DNA of 64,000 nt, taken from contig VFIW01000144.1 of the NCBI GenBank assembly GCA_006386115.1, positions 1-64,000 of the forward strand. The letters run 5' to 3'. The position numbers and the translations under genes were made by a program. This DNA is from Globisporangium splendens (Eukaryota > Oomycota > Peronosporomycetes > Pythiales > Pythiaceae). Below are positions 53,992 through 64,000 of this stretch, in pieces (position 1 is the first letter of the stretch; each line of letters begins with the position of its first letter). The notes below the pieces were generated by a model, which worked only from the letters and a program-made list of their open reading frames with translations, did not search any database and was not told the origin of the DNA.

Positions 53992-55014
53992 ATGCCGAAG
54001 GTGAAGGGCAAGAACTTCATGGAAGACGAGGAAGTGCAGTTATGCAAGTCGTACTTGGCGGTTGCGTGCGACTCGAAGGCGGGAACGGGGCTCACGTTCT
54101 GGCAGAAGCTCACGGAGCACTTCAACGCGCAGCGTCCGGCCGGTGCTGAAGTGCGACCGTATCGCTCTCTGGAATGCAAGTGGGGCATCATTCAGCATGA
54201 CGTGGTCACGTTTTGCAAGCCGCTCGCGACTGTGCGCGAGTCGGACGAGGATCTGGACGGAGAACAAGAGATCGACCGCGCACTGGAGGTGTACCAGAAG
54301 ACGCACGTCGCAAGAGCCACGAGAGGCATCAAAGACTACAAGCCGTTCCGGTTCCTGCACTGCTGGCGTATCTTGACCGCCGTGCCCAATTGGCAGGAGC
54401 TCAAGGGCAAGAAGAACGGCACGGTGATGATTACAATGGATGGAGCCCCTCGCAGCGAGGACGGCGATACGGAAGTGGAACTAGATGAGCAGCGGGTAGA
54501 ACCACCTAGAGCAGCGAGGGGAGGCGCCAAGACGAGAAGCAGCAGAAATACGGCAGCATCTACGACCAGTGGGTCCTCTCACAGCGAAGATGCTTCTACG
54601 GCCAACGGAACCTCCCAAAGCGATGAATCTTCAGCGGTGGCTCCTGAGAGCTGGCGTCTGCGAGCGCTGAGGCACAGGAACGAGACGCGAAGTAATAATG
54701 TATCCGGGGCTAATGCATTGGCTCATCTGGGAGCGCTCAATGCCGCTGAGGAAATTGCTCAGGCTGCCGTAGCAGCAACATATTCAAGTCTCGCGTCAGC
54801 TATGGGGCAAATGGCAAGTGCCGGTGAGAAGCGCGCTCGGGCGATGGAGCAGGCAAACACGCTCGCTCTCTTCACGGTTCGTATCGCGGGATTGGACGAA
54901 GATGCACGTGAGTACGTACGATTGCGCCGCGCCGAGGTGATGGCAAGGATGAGGAAGCAACTCGATAAGAGACACAACACAGAGAGCCATCCAGTCGACG
55001 AAGATGTAGCGTAA
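53992..55014 (+). CDS. Myb/SANT-like (PIF/Harbinger-associated type) DNA-binding protein
   Basis: Single exon, 340 residues from the ATG at 53992. The first ~130 residues match the Myb/SANT-like domain found in 'NAM-like'/GST-T3-like proteins of plants and oomycetes, which accompanies PIF/Harbinger transposases: NFMEDEEVQLCKSYLAV, GTGLTFWQKLTEHFN, RPYRSLECKWGIIQHDV and FRFLHCWRILTAVPNWQEL. The rest is a Ser/Thr/Asn linker and a helical C-terminus (ARAMEQANTLALF, EYVRLRRAEVMARMRKQL). No transposase gene or terminal inverted repeat was found nearby, so this may be a domesticated copy or an orphan. Likely nuclear. Confidence 0.75.
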   Translation: MPKVKGKNFMEDEEVQLCKSYLAVACDSKAGTGLTFWQKLTEHFNAQRPAGAEVRPYRSLECKWGIIQHDVVTFCKPLATVRESDEDLDGEQEIDRALEVYQKTHVARATRGIKDYKPFRFLHCWRILTAVPNWQELKGKKNGTVMITMDGAPRSEDGDTEVELDEQRVEPPRAARGGAKTRSSRNTAASTTSGSSHSEDASTANGTSQSDESSAVAPESWRLRALRHRNETRSNNVSGANALAHLGALNAAEEIAQAAVAATYSSLASAMGQMASAGEKRARAMEQANTLALFTVRIAGLDEDAREYVRLRRAEVMARMRKQLDKRHNTESHPVDEDVA

Positions 55015-55582
55015 GCTTATGTGTTTCATTTAAAGTTGCGTGCCCGTCTATTTTCCCGGCGGTGCATTACCAGTAGGATCCTTCGCACTCCCTCTTTTTC
55101 AGTTTGAGTGTCACCATTTTGCGTCATTCCCGTTTTGCGAAATGCTGACAAACGTATTATGAATGCCACCTAAGGGCATTTAGTTTTCCACTTGTTTTGG
55201 TTGCTCGTTTGTTGCATGCCATGACACGTGCAAACAAAGCGCGGGGGTTGCCCATTTTGAAGTTGGACTTCTTTTACCGAGACCATGGGGATGAATACAG
55301 GGAAATATGCATACAGGGAAACGTGTATACAGGGACAGCATTTTGGTTTTGTTTCACGGCATGTACGTGTATTTAACGGGACCATTTCCAAGATGCCCTT
55401 TATTTCAACGTCCTCTTTTCTTTTTACGCTATTCCACCCACTACCAGACGAACAAAATGACAAAAATGAGCGCGCTCCATCCACACTTCGACGAATGGAC
55501 AGAAGACTCAGACTGGGACGCCGGGCTTGACTCTGTTCTGTTTCTTTTTCTTTCTCCTTCTCGGGTATCACTGAACGAAGAG
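55015..55582. other. Intergenic region between convergent genes
   Basis: No gene. Contains an imperfect 16-bp tandem repeat at about 55295-55336 (separate entry). Confidence 0.5.
55295..55336. repeat. Imperfect 16-bp tandem repeat, about 2.6 copies
   Basis: ATACAGGGAAATATGC, ATACAGGGAAACGTGT and ATACAGGGAC follow one another with a 16 bp period. Non-coding. Confidence 0.8.
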
Positions 55583-57600
55583 TTACACTTCAATGTACGT
55601 TCGCTTCGCAAGCTCGATCGCGCCTTTCACCATGTTGATCGCACGCACGCGGTCCTGACGCAACACGCTGAACGAGATCAGACCGACCAATTGGCCCTTC
55701 TTGTCGACCGCAGCGCCACCGCTAAAGCCGTTGTCCAGCTGCGCAGCCGTGCGCAGCATCGCCTTGTCCACTTCCTCGCCGTCGTACACCTGGGAGTCCG
55801 TGCCCGAGCAAATCGCGTGGTGCACCGTGATCGTGTTGTGGCCGCTGCTCGGATACCCAAACATCCACATTTCGTCACCTGGCTCGACATTGTTGGAGTT
55901 GCCAATGAGCACGGCTGGCAATTTCCCGATCGTGCTCGCTGAAGTTCCCTCGATCTTCGTGACGTTCCAGTTCCGCGCGATGATGCGGTCTGTAACATCG
56001 CCAATGTAGAGTCCACTTGGCGGATCCGAGATCACCTCACAGTCAATACGCAACAGCGCATAGTCTAACTCTTCGTCGCAGCATTCCGGGATCGCCTTGG
56101 CGTGGTATTTCCATAATGGCGGTAGCGACGTCGACTCGGTCGGAGCCACTAAGATCATGTAGTCGTCGCTGTAGATGCAATCAAACTGTTCGCCCTGTAA
56201 GCAATGGCGCGCCGTCGCAATCAGACCGCTCTCGTGGATGATAATGCCCGAGCCGACATTGCACAACTCGCCTTCGTTTGTGAGGATCGCGATGCGCACC
56301 GCCGACTGTTGTACGCGGCGCACAAGCGATGCGCGGTAGTGCTTCATTTCCGCGCGCTTCTGCTTGAAACGCGAAATCGGCGTCACGGGTCGCGACTCCA
56401 TCGACGGACGGTCTTCTTCCTCTTCTTCGTTGAAATCGGCAAGACACGCGGCAGCATTCAGCAACTTCATACGTGGACCAAACGGAATGCCCAGGTCTCG
56501 CAAGTGACCGGCGTTCATCAAGCACAGCGACTCGATGTCAATCTCTTCCTGTTCAAAAATCGGCGCGTACTTGCTCAAACCTAGTGACGTCAGCAGACTC
56601 GACATGACCAAAAAGCTCTTCTTCTTTTCCGCAGCCTTGCGCGCAGTCCATCGGATCGCAAACTTCTGGTTCCACGACAAACTGTCAAAGCCAATGCCGT
56701 GGATGTCGCGCTGGAACGCGACCATGGATTCGCGGTGCGCGAGTTGTTCTCATCGTCGCCAAACTCGCGGATGTACAGCGGCCGCCACGTGATGTCCAGC
56801 AGCGCACGCCGGTTCCAGAATCGGCACGTCATCGACGCCAAGCAGAGGTCGACGTGGTTCAAGTAGCTCAGCATGTGCGCAAACATCCCGCGCGGCACCC
56901 ACGCCTTGGAGTGGATGAACGAATTCGCCGGCGGTTTATTGCCTGCGATCAGCTTCGGGAAGCATTTCTCACAGACTCGCGATTTGTGCGTATGACCCGC
57001 CAATGCGGCTTTGAAGCGCGAGCATTTCTGACAAAAAAGGTACCCACAGCGTCGGCACCGATGCGATCTCTTCAAAATAGTAAACTTCTCTTGGCACTGG
57101 TAGCACGCGTTCGTTGTCTGCTGCGGGGTCCATCGCTCGCTGCCTGGGTACGACGACGACACCGTGGACACCGACGACACCGTGGAGTACCGCGACGCGC
57201 GGTTCATGGTGTCGTTCTCCCACGCGACCGATGACGCCGACGAGCCGATGGAGACCGTGCTGAGCGACGACTGGCGGGACCGCTGCATTTGCTGCTGCTG
57301 CATCTGTTGCTGTTGCTGGTACTCTTTGGGCATGAGCACACCGCCAAAGGGACCCGCACTCGCGCTCGAGTGGGCTCCAGGGATCGGGTACGCTTGGTGG
57401 TGACGAGCCGTGCCTGCTGGCTGCGTGGGCGTCGAGCGTCCGGGCGTGGTGCCACTCCGGAAGCCATTGCTGCCACCAGCGTTCGTCGGCGTCGTCGCCA
57501 CCACGCCGCGCGAGTACTGGTGGTGGTGGTGGTGGTGCTGACCGTGGTGCGGGCTGGCGCCGCTGCCTTCGGCGCGCAGGCGGTGCTTGTCGTGGTCCAT
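55583..57600 (-). CDS. FYVE-variant / F-box-like / SAM / trypsin-like protein, frameshifted
   Basis: About 670 residues if one frameshift near 56745-56749 is bridged (GDDEN... continuing as QLAHRESMVAFQRDIHG). Order: disordered His/Gln/Ser-rich N-terminus; FYVE-variant zinc finger at 159-215 (CYQCQEKF, RSHRCRRCG, CQKCSRF, CEKCF) that lacks the WxxD and RHHC forms of classic FYVE; an F-box-like helix block at about 234-275 (MLSYLNHVDLCLASMTCRFWN); a SAM domain (LTSLGLSKYAPIFEQEEIDIESL); and a trypsin-like protease with GLIATARHC (His), EELDYALLRID (Asp) and GFSGGAAVD (Ser), so the catalytic triad is complete. Start ATG at 57600. The break is a one-base loss or two-base gain, with no splice signals to explain it. 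Confidence 0.75.
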
Positions 57601-59021
57601 GGCGCAGTGAGGCAGGCGGGAAGCTTCTCTTTTCTCGCGTTCGTTCTCTCTCTTCCACCGAGCACACTCAGTCGCCTGCCGGTCTTTTACCTTTTTTCCT
57701 TCTCCCTCTAGAAAGGAAGGTGAGGGGCAAACGGCTGGCTTTCCCGAAGGTTTTATTGCTGTTGCGGTGAGGTTTTTTCGGCGCATTGCAGCATCTAGTT
57801 TAGGGCTTTTTTTACTTGGCGGTTGAAATTTGTGCCGAAAGGTGTTTCAAACAGTGTCGAGGTTGCATGACGGCAGGCACCTGTGAAGATGACCAGGCAT
57901 TTCATGGAGGTTTCTCCCAGTCGTTTCTCGCCAGGGTATCCGTGCACTGGTGGCCATCAGGATGGCGACTCGAATGAGACTGCAACAATAGGCGCAGAAT
58001 GGATTCTTTCTTGCAGCTCTGCGGACGGTGGGCAGACGCGCCATGCGAGCTGGTGGAAGATCCTGCGTGGGTTCACGCAGCGGCGTGATAGAAGCGCTGG
58101 ATTCAGTCCATTGTCGGGCAATTTGCCCAGCTCGGTCGATCATCATCACTGGGGCTCTGGCCGATGAATGATGTAGCAGTCGCAAATCTCTGCGACAGAT
58201 CCGCAGTACAGCAAAGTACCCAAATTCCTAAACTTCACACATGTGATGCGAATGAACAGCAAGCAGCACCATGCCAGAGGAGCGGAATGCAATGCCCTAC
58301 TTGATGATAAACTGGCGGACTTCAAACACAAACGGACGAAATCGTGCGACGTCGTTACAAGTGGGCGACAACGTTCGCGTGGGTCACTGCGGGGCGATGA
58401 GCGCTCCCGATAGTCAGTCGCCTGCCGGTCGCAATGTGTGTCAAGAGCAACGCACAGGGCACACAGCGCTGCAGCTTTGGCTGACACGCGGCATGCACCT
58501 GTGGTGGCTCACTCGAGGTTTTGCTTCTGAACCGCTATTTGGCCAATCAGCGAGCAGATACCAGCTCACCCCTCCCCATTGCATCAACTCTCACAGGCAA
58601 TAGCGATTCCACAGTCTCTGCTCCAGCTTTAGACCCATGGAACACGTACAGCACCACATACAGCAGCTGGCTTGTGAATGTACAAGAATATGACAGCAAC
58701 CAAGCTGTCATGCTGACGCAATGCTACATCTTCGTGTGCTGTCGACAGCGTGTTCGTCTAGGCTCCATGCAGTCAGATTCGACACTTCCATACAATTGGT
58801 CGACTCCTCAATACGATCGTCTTCCACAGGGTATTTATTTTCGCGTGCTCTAGGTGGAGGTTACAGGTGAGAGTGTGTGTGTTTTTGGCCGAGTGCCGCG
58901 CGTTCCAAGTTGCCCGATCTGGTCGCCGCCCCCCTTGCGTTCGCTCGCATTTATAGTTCGTAGCCGTCGCCACCAGAGCAGCAGCAGCAGCCACTTCAGC
59001 CCCACTCCCTCTATTCACACA
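57601..59021. other. Intergenic region, no gene recognised
   Basis: About 1.4 kb. Frames at about 57883-58167 and 58271-58603 (plus) are open but match no family I know and show no splice pattern that joins them. Presumed promoters of the flanking divergent genes. Confidence 0.4.
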
Positions 59022-59668
59022 ATGGCCCCAAAGAAGAACGTCAAGCCAGAGGACGACGGTCTCTCGGAGAGCGAGGTGCGCTCGATCCTCATCGGCAAGG
59101 ACGGCAACCTGTCGCGCGACTTCGAGGCTGTGCTCACCAAGCTCTTCATTTCGTTCCTCGAGGCACCGACGGACCGCAGCCTCACGCTCGACAAGCTCAA
59201 GGAGTTCAGCAAGATCTGCAACGACGGCCAGGCGTTCTCCGATGCCGAGATCAAGGAGATCCAGACGTACTTCCAGTGCGACGAGAACAAGGGGCTCACG
59301 CTCAAGGGCTTCAAGGACATGTACCACACGCAGTCGAGCGCCGAGCCCATGGAGACCTGGAAGGACATGAAGAAGCTCGGGTACGTGTATATATTTACGT
59401 TGTTTGTCTCCCTTTTCTTGCGCTTATGCACAGGGGAAAACACAAGAATGTGCTGACGTGTTTATTTTCGTTTGTGTGTGCCAAATACTGCAGTTACGAG
59501 AAGGAATTGCTGGAAAAGCGCGATGCTGCGCTGCGCTGCCGCGTGTGCAAGTCGGCATCGAACCTCGTGTGCTCGCGTTGCAAGGTCGTGCGCTACTGCG
59601 GTGCCGACTGCCAGAAGCAGGACTGGAAGGCGTCGCACAAGAACACGTGCAAGCCAGTGTTGGACTAA
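59022..59668 (+). CDS. EF-hand-like / MYND zinc-finger protein
   Basis: Exons 59022-59380 and 59494-59668 (113 bp intron, GT-AG); 177 residues. The N-terminal ~115 residues have an EF-hand-like helical arrangement (RSLTLDKLKEFSKIC, AEIKEIQTYFQCDENKGLTLKGF) with incomplete calcium loops. The C-terminus is a MYND finger: CRVCKSASNLVCSRCKVVRYCGADCQ, then KASHKNTCK, with the full Cys/His set. MYND fingers bind proline-rich peptides, so an adaptor role is likely. The start ATG gives MAPKKNVKPEDDG. Confidence 0.88.
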
Positions 59669-60599
59669 GCAATTGACCACACCCAGAAGGGACAAGTCCC
59701 CCCCACTCCCAGTGTGACCGTAACGAGAGAATACTGCGCCGCGTTGCCAGTGGATGAGGGCGGACCCGTTCGATAGGACAGCGATGCGTAATTAGGGAAA
59801 GAAGACGAAGAAAAAAAGAGAGCGGCGGTGAACTTGTTCGAGGAAGGGGGAGTCGCCTAGACTTGATGACCCCCCAATGGCGGCGACCTGCCACGCGCAA
59901 GCAGAAAAACGGAAGTGCGATTGAGAGTTTCGTTTGTGTGACAATACGCGCAAACTCCCCATAATTGACAAATAAAAAGGAGAATAGTAGCTACGCCACA
60001 ATGCAGAATCGCCGTTATGCGCATGTTGCCAAGCGAATCTTTATCTCCCCATTTTCGTCTCCACGTTTCAGATGCGCGGATGATTGGCTGAAAACATCTT
60101 CAAGGAGGACCACAATTGGCCAAAAGTAGACTGATCAAGTCAGAAACTGCTGAGCATTCACTAAATCAACGGGATATTGATTTAGTGAGGCGAATGCGTA
60201 CTTACGAGTTGAAATGCGCACTTTACGCAGAACTTTCCCTCTTCTGGCTCTCTTTGTGGATACCCTACGCCACTTGGGAAAGGATTGAGCCGGCTGTTTT
60301 GATGGTTCAGACGCAACTCATCATGCGTTTTTATTTTGGGGATCTGCAAGCCATTATTTTAGGCTATTTCCTGCAACTTCTTGCAATTTGCCAAGCCAGG
60401 AATGCCAGTCACTAAAATTGATGGCTTCAAGATATAAGATTGGGTCATCGCCTTATCCAAAGGTGGGACTTGCACCCATTGTCATGTTACCGGTGAGGTG
60501 CCATTTGTCATTCGTCACCATGCATGGCTGGTGCATAGGCAAATCCAGAGAAACGTTCTCTCGCCTCGTCCCAATGCGCGTCTTTGCCGTCACTTGTTC
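59669..60599. other. Intergenic region, no gene recognised
   Basis: Holds one perfect hairpin (60168-60198). An open frame at about 60116-60415 has no ATG at its start and no recognisable family. Confidence 0.45.
60168..60198. repeat. Perfect 12-bp hairpin with 7-nt loop
   Basis: TCACTAAATCAA (60168-60179), loop CGGGATA, TTGATTTAGTGA (60187-60198). Exact complementarity. Function unknown; could be a small-element remnant. Confidence 0.8.
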
Positions 60600-60615
60600 C
60601 CGCATTCGCCATTTT
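60600..60615 (+). promoter_or_regulatory. Oomycete initiator/flanking element of the second phosphatase gene
   Basis: CCGCATTCGCCATTTT matches 13 of 16 positions of the oomycete consensus GCTCATTYYNCAWTTT and lies 14 bp before the ATG at 60630. Confidence 0.5.
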
Positions 60616-60629
60616 GAAAGCACGTGACG

Positions 60630-62499
60630 ATGTCGCTCCAAGTCCGATCGAATATGTGGCGTCGTCATCACCTGAGCCTGGCGGTCGTTGCACTGACGCT
60701 GCTCGTGATGTGCGTCGAGGCCATCGACTTCAACGCGATGGACAAAACCGTCATTGGCGTGAGCGCGCTCTCGACCTCGTCAGCTCCGTCGTCGCCGCAG
60801 TTCCACTTGAGTCTTGTCGGCACGTCCAAGACGAACGCGAAGGTTGTGGACTACACGATCGACTGGATCACGTCCGCGGACGCCACAAGCTCGCAGTTGG
60901 TCTACGGCACGTCGGCGGATGCGATGACCACGCAGGTCGACGCCAAACTGGGGGGCCTTGTCGAAGAAGCCAAGGGCGAGTCCGTGAGATGCTGGTCGGC
61001 GGTCGTGCGGAACGTCTCCCCAGGAACGACAATCTACTACGCGCTCGCGGATACCGCGGCAGAAAGCAGCGCGCCAAACAGCTTCACGGTGCCGAAGGAC
61101 AAGTTTACGTGGGCGGTGTTTGGTGACATTGGTGCGCCGATGCAGAAGCAAGCGTCGGGCGTTGCGCTGCCGGCGCTGAAGAATGCATTGGAGAAGGACA
61201 ATGCGTACCACGGGATCTTGAACATCGGTGACCTCGGGTATGAACTCGTCGGTGCCAATGGCAAGAACTACATGGACGAGTTCGAGTCAATTACGTCCAA
61301 AGTGCCGATGCAAACGACAGTTGGCAATGTGCGAATATCTAGGTATATTTGGCTTGATGATGTGCACATACTGACTTTGTGCTTTTTCTTTGTTGTAGCA
61401 TGAGTATCAATACGGCGCGGCTCCAGACTTTGCAGTGCAGAATTACTACCGGCGGTTTGCAGGACTCACGCTTGGAGCAGGCACCGTGAGTGGCTCGTAC
61501 TCAAATGAGTTTTATAGTTTCGAGTCGGGCTTGGTCCATTTCGCAGTGATCAATACGGAAGTGTATGGTGACGAGGCATTTATGGCTCTCCAAGCCGATG
61601 GCGTCACGTGGAAAGCGGATGAAGATGCACGGAAGGCTGTCGGTAGTGCGCAATCCGCGTGGCTCGCGTATGATCTGAGCCGCGTGGATCGATCGGTGAC
61701 GCCGTATATCATTGTGTGCGGCCACAGACCGCCGTTCAAGACACCGGGTCCACTGAGTGCACCGAACAATAAATTCATGAAGGAGATCATTCCCGTCATG
61801 AGCAAGTACCAAGTGGATCTCTACCTGGCTGGTCACGAGCACACGTACTTGGTGTTTGACGCTTCGGTCGTCAACGGGTTCAATGTTCCACCGATCATCA
61901 TCAGCGGCAGTCCAGGCAACAATGAGTTCATTCGTGAAGAAAAAGATCTGAAGATCGTCGGGTTCAAGTGGAAGACGCTGATTCCAAAGTACGGCTATGG
62001 CTACTTGACGGCAACGGAAGACCAACTGAGCTGGCAGTGGGGAACTGCGGCGTCCGATGGCACACACTCACCAAAGTCGACGATGTGGGACTTGCAAGAC
62101 GAGATGACGTTCCCTCGACAAAAGAATTTCGCAGCATCCACGCCAGAAGGGACTCCCGTAAAACCCCCTGGTGAGCTAGCCGATGTATGGTCTGGATCCC
62201 AACCAAACGGTACGTGGTTTTATCGTGCAACAATGTTTCTTGAAGACAGTGCTGCAGTTTGTCACTAACTCTTCATGCCTCTGCTTTGCACACTTGCAGC
62301 AACAACTGCTGGTAGTGGAGGTCGCGCAGGCTCCGACAGCACCGGCGTTTCAGGAGGAAGCTCAGCAAAGTCGGATTCAGCACGTTCGACGAGCTCACCT
62401 AATGCCACGACCCAGGCAAGTGCGGCTTCCGATAGAACCGTCCACGCTTTCAGTGCCATTGCCACGATTCCCTTGATGTTGTCCTGGTTTCTTGCTTGA
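60630..62499 (+). CDS. Purple acid phosphatase-like protein, probably GPI-anchored
   Basis: Exons 60630-61328, 61399-62209 and 62300-62499; 569 residues. Metal-site blocks: FGDIG (165-168), NIGDLGY (to 204), VGNHEY with the intron lying inside GN|HE, IVCGHRPPF, and AGHEHTYLVF. All five family blocks are present. The N-terminus is a signal peptide (HLSLAVVALTLLVMCVEA); ATGs at 60630 and 60654 both precede it, and the later one gives the more typical signal length. The C-terminus is Ser/Gly/Thr-rich and ends in a hydrophobic tail (FSAIATIPLMLSWFLA), a GPI-anchor pattern. Together with the soluble, Thr/Pro-tailed enzyme at 954-2609 it would give surface and secreted phosphatases. Confidence 0.92.
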
Positions 62500-62764
62500 G
62501 AGACCGTTTTTAGTGTGTTTGCTGTTTCGCGTTGCACCATTTAAGTGATACAAGCTTGCATATATTTGGACTCAGATCCTCGCTAGCGAAGCGAGAATAG
62601 ATGGCATTTTTAGTTTTGACAACCAAAGTGTACTGCTGGCAGGTTCTCCCGAATTGCTCTCTCTGCAGGCTGACTAAAACTCTTGTTTCTCTGCGACGTC
62701 TACTTGATACGAGCCAGCACTAGAGAAATCTGCATTAGGGAATCCCTTTCTTGGCACACCACCA

Positions 62765-63685
62765 ATGGGTGCGCACGGCTCTTCGCTGATTGCCGTGGAC
62801 GATCAACTCGGGGAATCGACCCCGTTCTCGTGAGAAGAACAGCAGTTTATGGTGGATCTCCTGCCAGATTTTGTTTTCTCCACGCATTCGACCAAGAACG
62901 ACCATCGACCAATGATCGAGCACTGGGACAAACTGTTCGCGCAGACCAAGCAGCCGCAGCCATCATCAGGGGGACCAACGTCGTCGCCCATGGTCGTACT
63001 CTTCGACAACTTTTACAAGTACCTGTTCGAAATGGCGCCTCAGGTCAAACCGCTCTTCCGATCGTCGATGCAGGTTCAAGGCAAAGCGCTCGTGCGGACC
63101 ATCAGCTCGATCAAGAACATGCTGCAGTCTCCCGACCTCCTGACGTTTGCAGCGGATCTGGAACAGCGTCACGTGAAATACAGTATCGGACTCTCGCATT
63201 TCAATGTGTTGGGGATCACGCTGATGAAGACACTCAAAAGTTGCTCGGAGGAGATGTGGACACCCGAGACGGAAATGGCATGGAAGCGGATCTATGGCTA
63301 TGTGGCCATGATTGTTGTCATGGAGCTGTCCAAACAAACCGCAGCACCACGGAAATCCTCGCTACTGACGACGTTGAGTTCGTATCGGCGTCAATCGGGT
63401 GTCGATGTCACGTTTCATTCCCCTGACGACAACCGACCACCTATTGAAAACACCAAAAAGAGCACTTGCCATCACACTCCACATCCAAACGCGATGTGCC
63501 CCATGAGCGGCAACAGGCTCAAAAAGATGCGCACTCACCGACGAATCGCCACCAACACCAATCATCCGACACTGCTGCCGAGTCGGATAGCGACCACCAC
63601 CAGTCGAGCTACAGCCTCACGAGTTGGTCCGCCTGGGCGTTTGGGCAGCACGACAGGGCTTCGAAATACACCGTCAACTAGGTAG
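62765..63685 (+). pseudogene. Globin-domain protein interrupted by one in-frame stop near its N-terminus
   Basis: The globin frame from the ATG at 62849 gives 278 residues to 63685: NFYKYLFEMAPQVKPLFRSS (A-C helices), then EQRHVKYSIGLSHFNVLG, where the His of RHVKYSI fits the proximal haem ligand. In the same frame, an ATG at 62765 starts MGAHGSSLIAVDDQLG, an N-myristoylation-type start, and runs to a TGA at 62831-62833 followed directly by EEQQFM and the globin. The stop could come from a CGA codon by one C-to-T change at a CpG. If translation starts at 62849 the globin is intact but loses the lipidation site. A second oddity: after about 63447 another frame gives a more natural C-terminus ending at 63681 (SSYSLTSWSAWAFGQ), one base away in an A run. 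Confidence 0.65.
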
Positions 63686-64000
63686 ACACCACATGCTAAT
63701 AACTTCATATCGACAACTCCATGCATGCTTTTTGGGAATTGGAAGCAGTAATTTTGCTTCTATTAATTAGCTTGGCATTGTTTTGGAGATCTGGGTTTCC
63801 AAAAAGCATATCAAAGTCGTCACAAGTTAGACATTTCTGTTGTATGATAAATGTACTCATCTCAGAACGCACCACAACTGGAAAGAGCTTCCGGCTGGAA
63901 GCCAACCGACTCTCCATGTGGAACTATGAGAAAGCTGATCTATCCTGCTCGAATCCCGAATGCTCCCAAGTTGTCCAATCTTCTGTTCAACATCTATTCT
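63686..64000. other. Window end, no gene recognised
   Basis: 315 bp of 3' flank. Nothing supported. Confidence 0.4.

Noticed and set aside
62831..62833. TGA read as selenocysteine
   Set aside because: Globins have no selenocysteine at this position, and I saw no convincing SECIS-like structure downstream.
62830..62868. An intron starting GTGAGA that would remove the TGA in the globin gene
   Set aside because: The nearest acceptor (CCAG, 38 bp) shifts into a frame without globin sequence, and the closer AG sites leave introns of 13-16 bp. None restores the globin frame.
63945..63965. tRNA B-box-like GCTCGAATCCCG near the window end
   Set aside because: No A-box at the right distance and no cloverleaf could be drawn on either strand.

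Overview
The window looks like nuclear DNA of an oomycete, probably of the Pythium/Phytophthora lineage; genus not determined. The grounds are tightly packed protein-coding genes on both strands, short GT-AG introns (mostly 60-105 bp, a few near 40 bp), oomycete-type initiator motifs (TCATTYY followed by CAWTTT-like) a few tens of bases before several start codons, and an ordinary eukaryotic gene set: UFL1, QSOX, JMJD4, Mediator 17, syntaxin-5, a PX-VPS9 Rab-GEF and a TKL kinase. I found no rRNA, tRNA, CRISPR array or intact transposon.

Layout. 1-8.0 kb: three minus-strand genes (secreted Thr/Pro-tailed purple acid phosphatase, SRPBCC/AHSA1 protein, UFL1). 8.5-24.5 kb: a giant inverted duplication. 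Two 7.9 kb arms, nearly identical where I could compare them, flank a 181 bp spacer, and each carries one copy of a ~2450-residue alpha-2-macroglobulin-like protein. The copies are transcribed away from each other from a palindromic promoter region. They differ strongly only in one block of 262 versus 208 bp, and substitutions cluster around that block. 25-38 kb: QSOX-like sulfhydryl oxidase; a coiled-coil gene with two apparent frameshifts lying 28 bp behind JMJD4; a divergent gene joining an RME-8-like N-terminus to a cytochrome b5 domain; a FANCE-like protein. 38-50 kb: CCCH zinc-finger protein with a GC-AG intron, divergent syntaxin-5, CUE-PX-VPS9 protein, membrane-anchored TKL kinase, pyrroline-5-carboxylate reductase. 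50-64 kb: MED17, Myb/SANT-like gene, frameshifted FYVE/F-box/SAM/trypsin gene, EF-hand/MYND protein, a second (GPI-type) purple acid phosphatase, and a globin with a nonsense codon near its N-terminus.

The genes do not form one pathway. Endomembrane traffic recurs (RME-8-like, syntaxin-5, VPS9, FYVE), as do secreted enzymes (two phosphatases, QSOX). Exon joins were checked by reading frame and motif continuity. The apparent frameshifts in three genes can each be explained by loss of one base in or beside a short A/T run, so residual consensus error must be separated from real pseudogenisation before those genes are interpreted.
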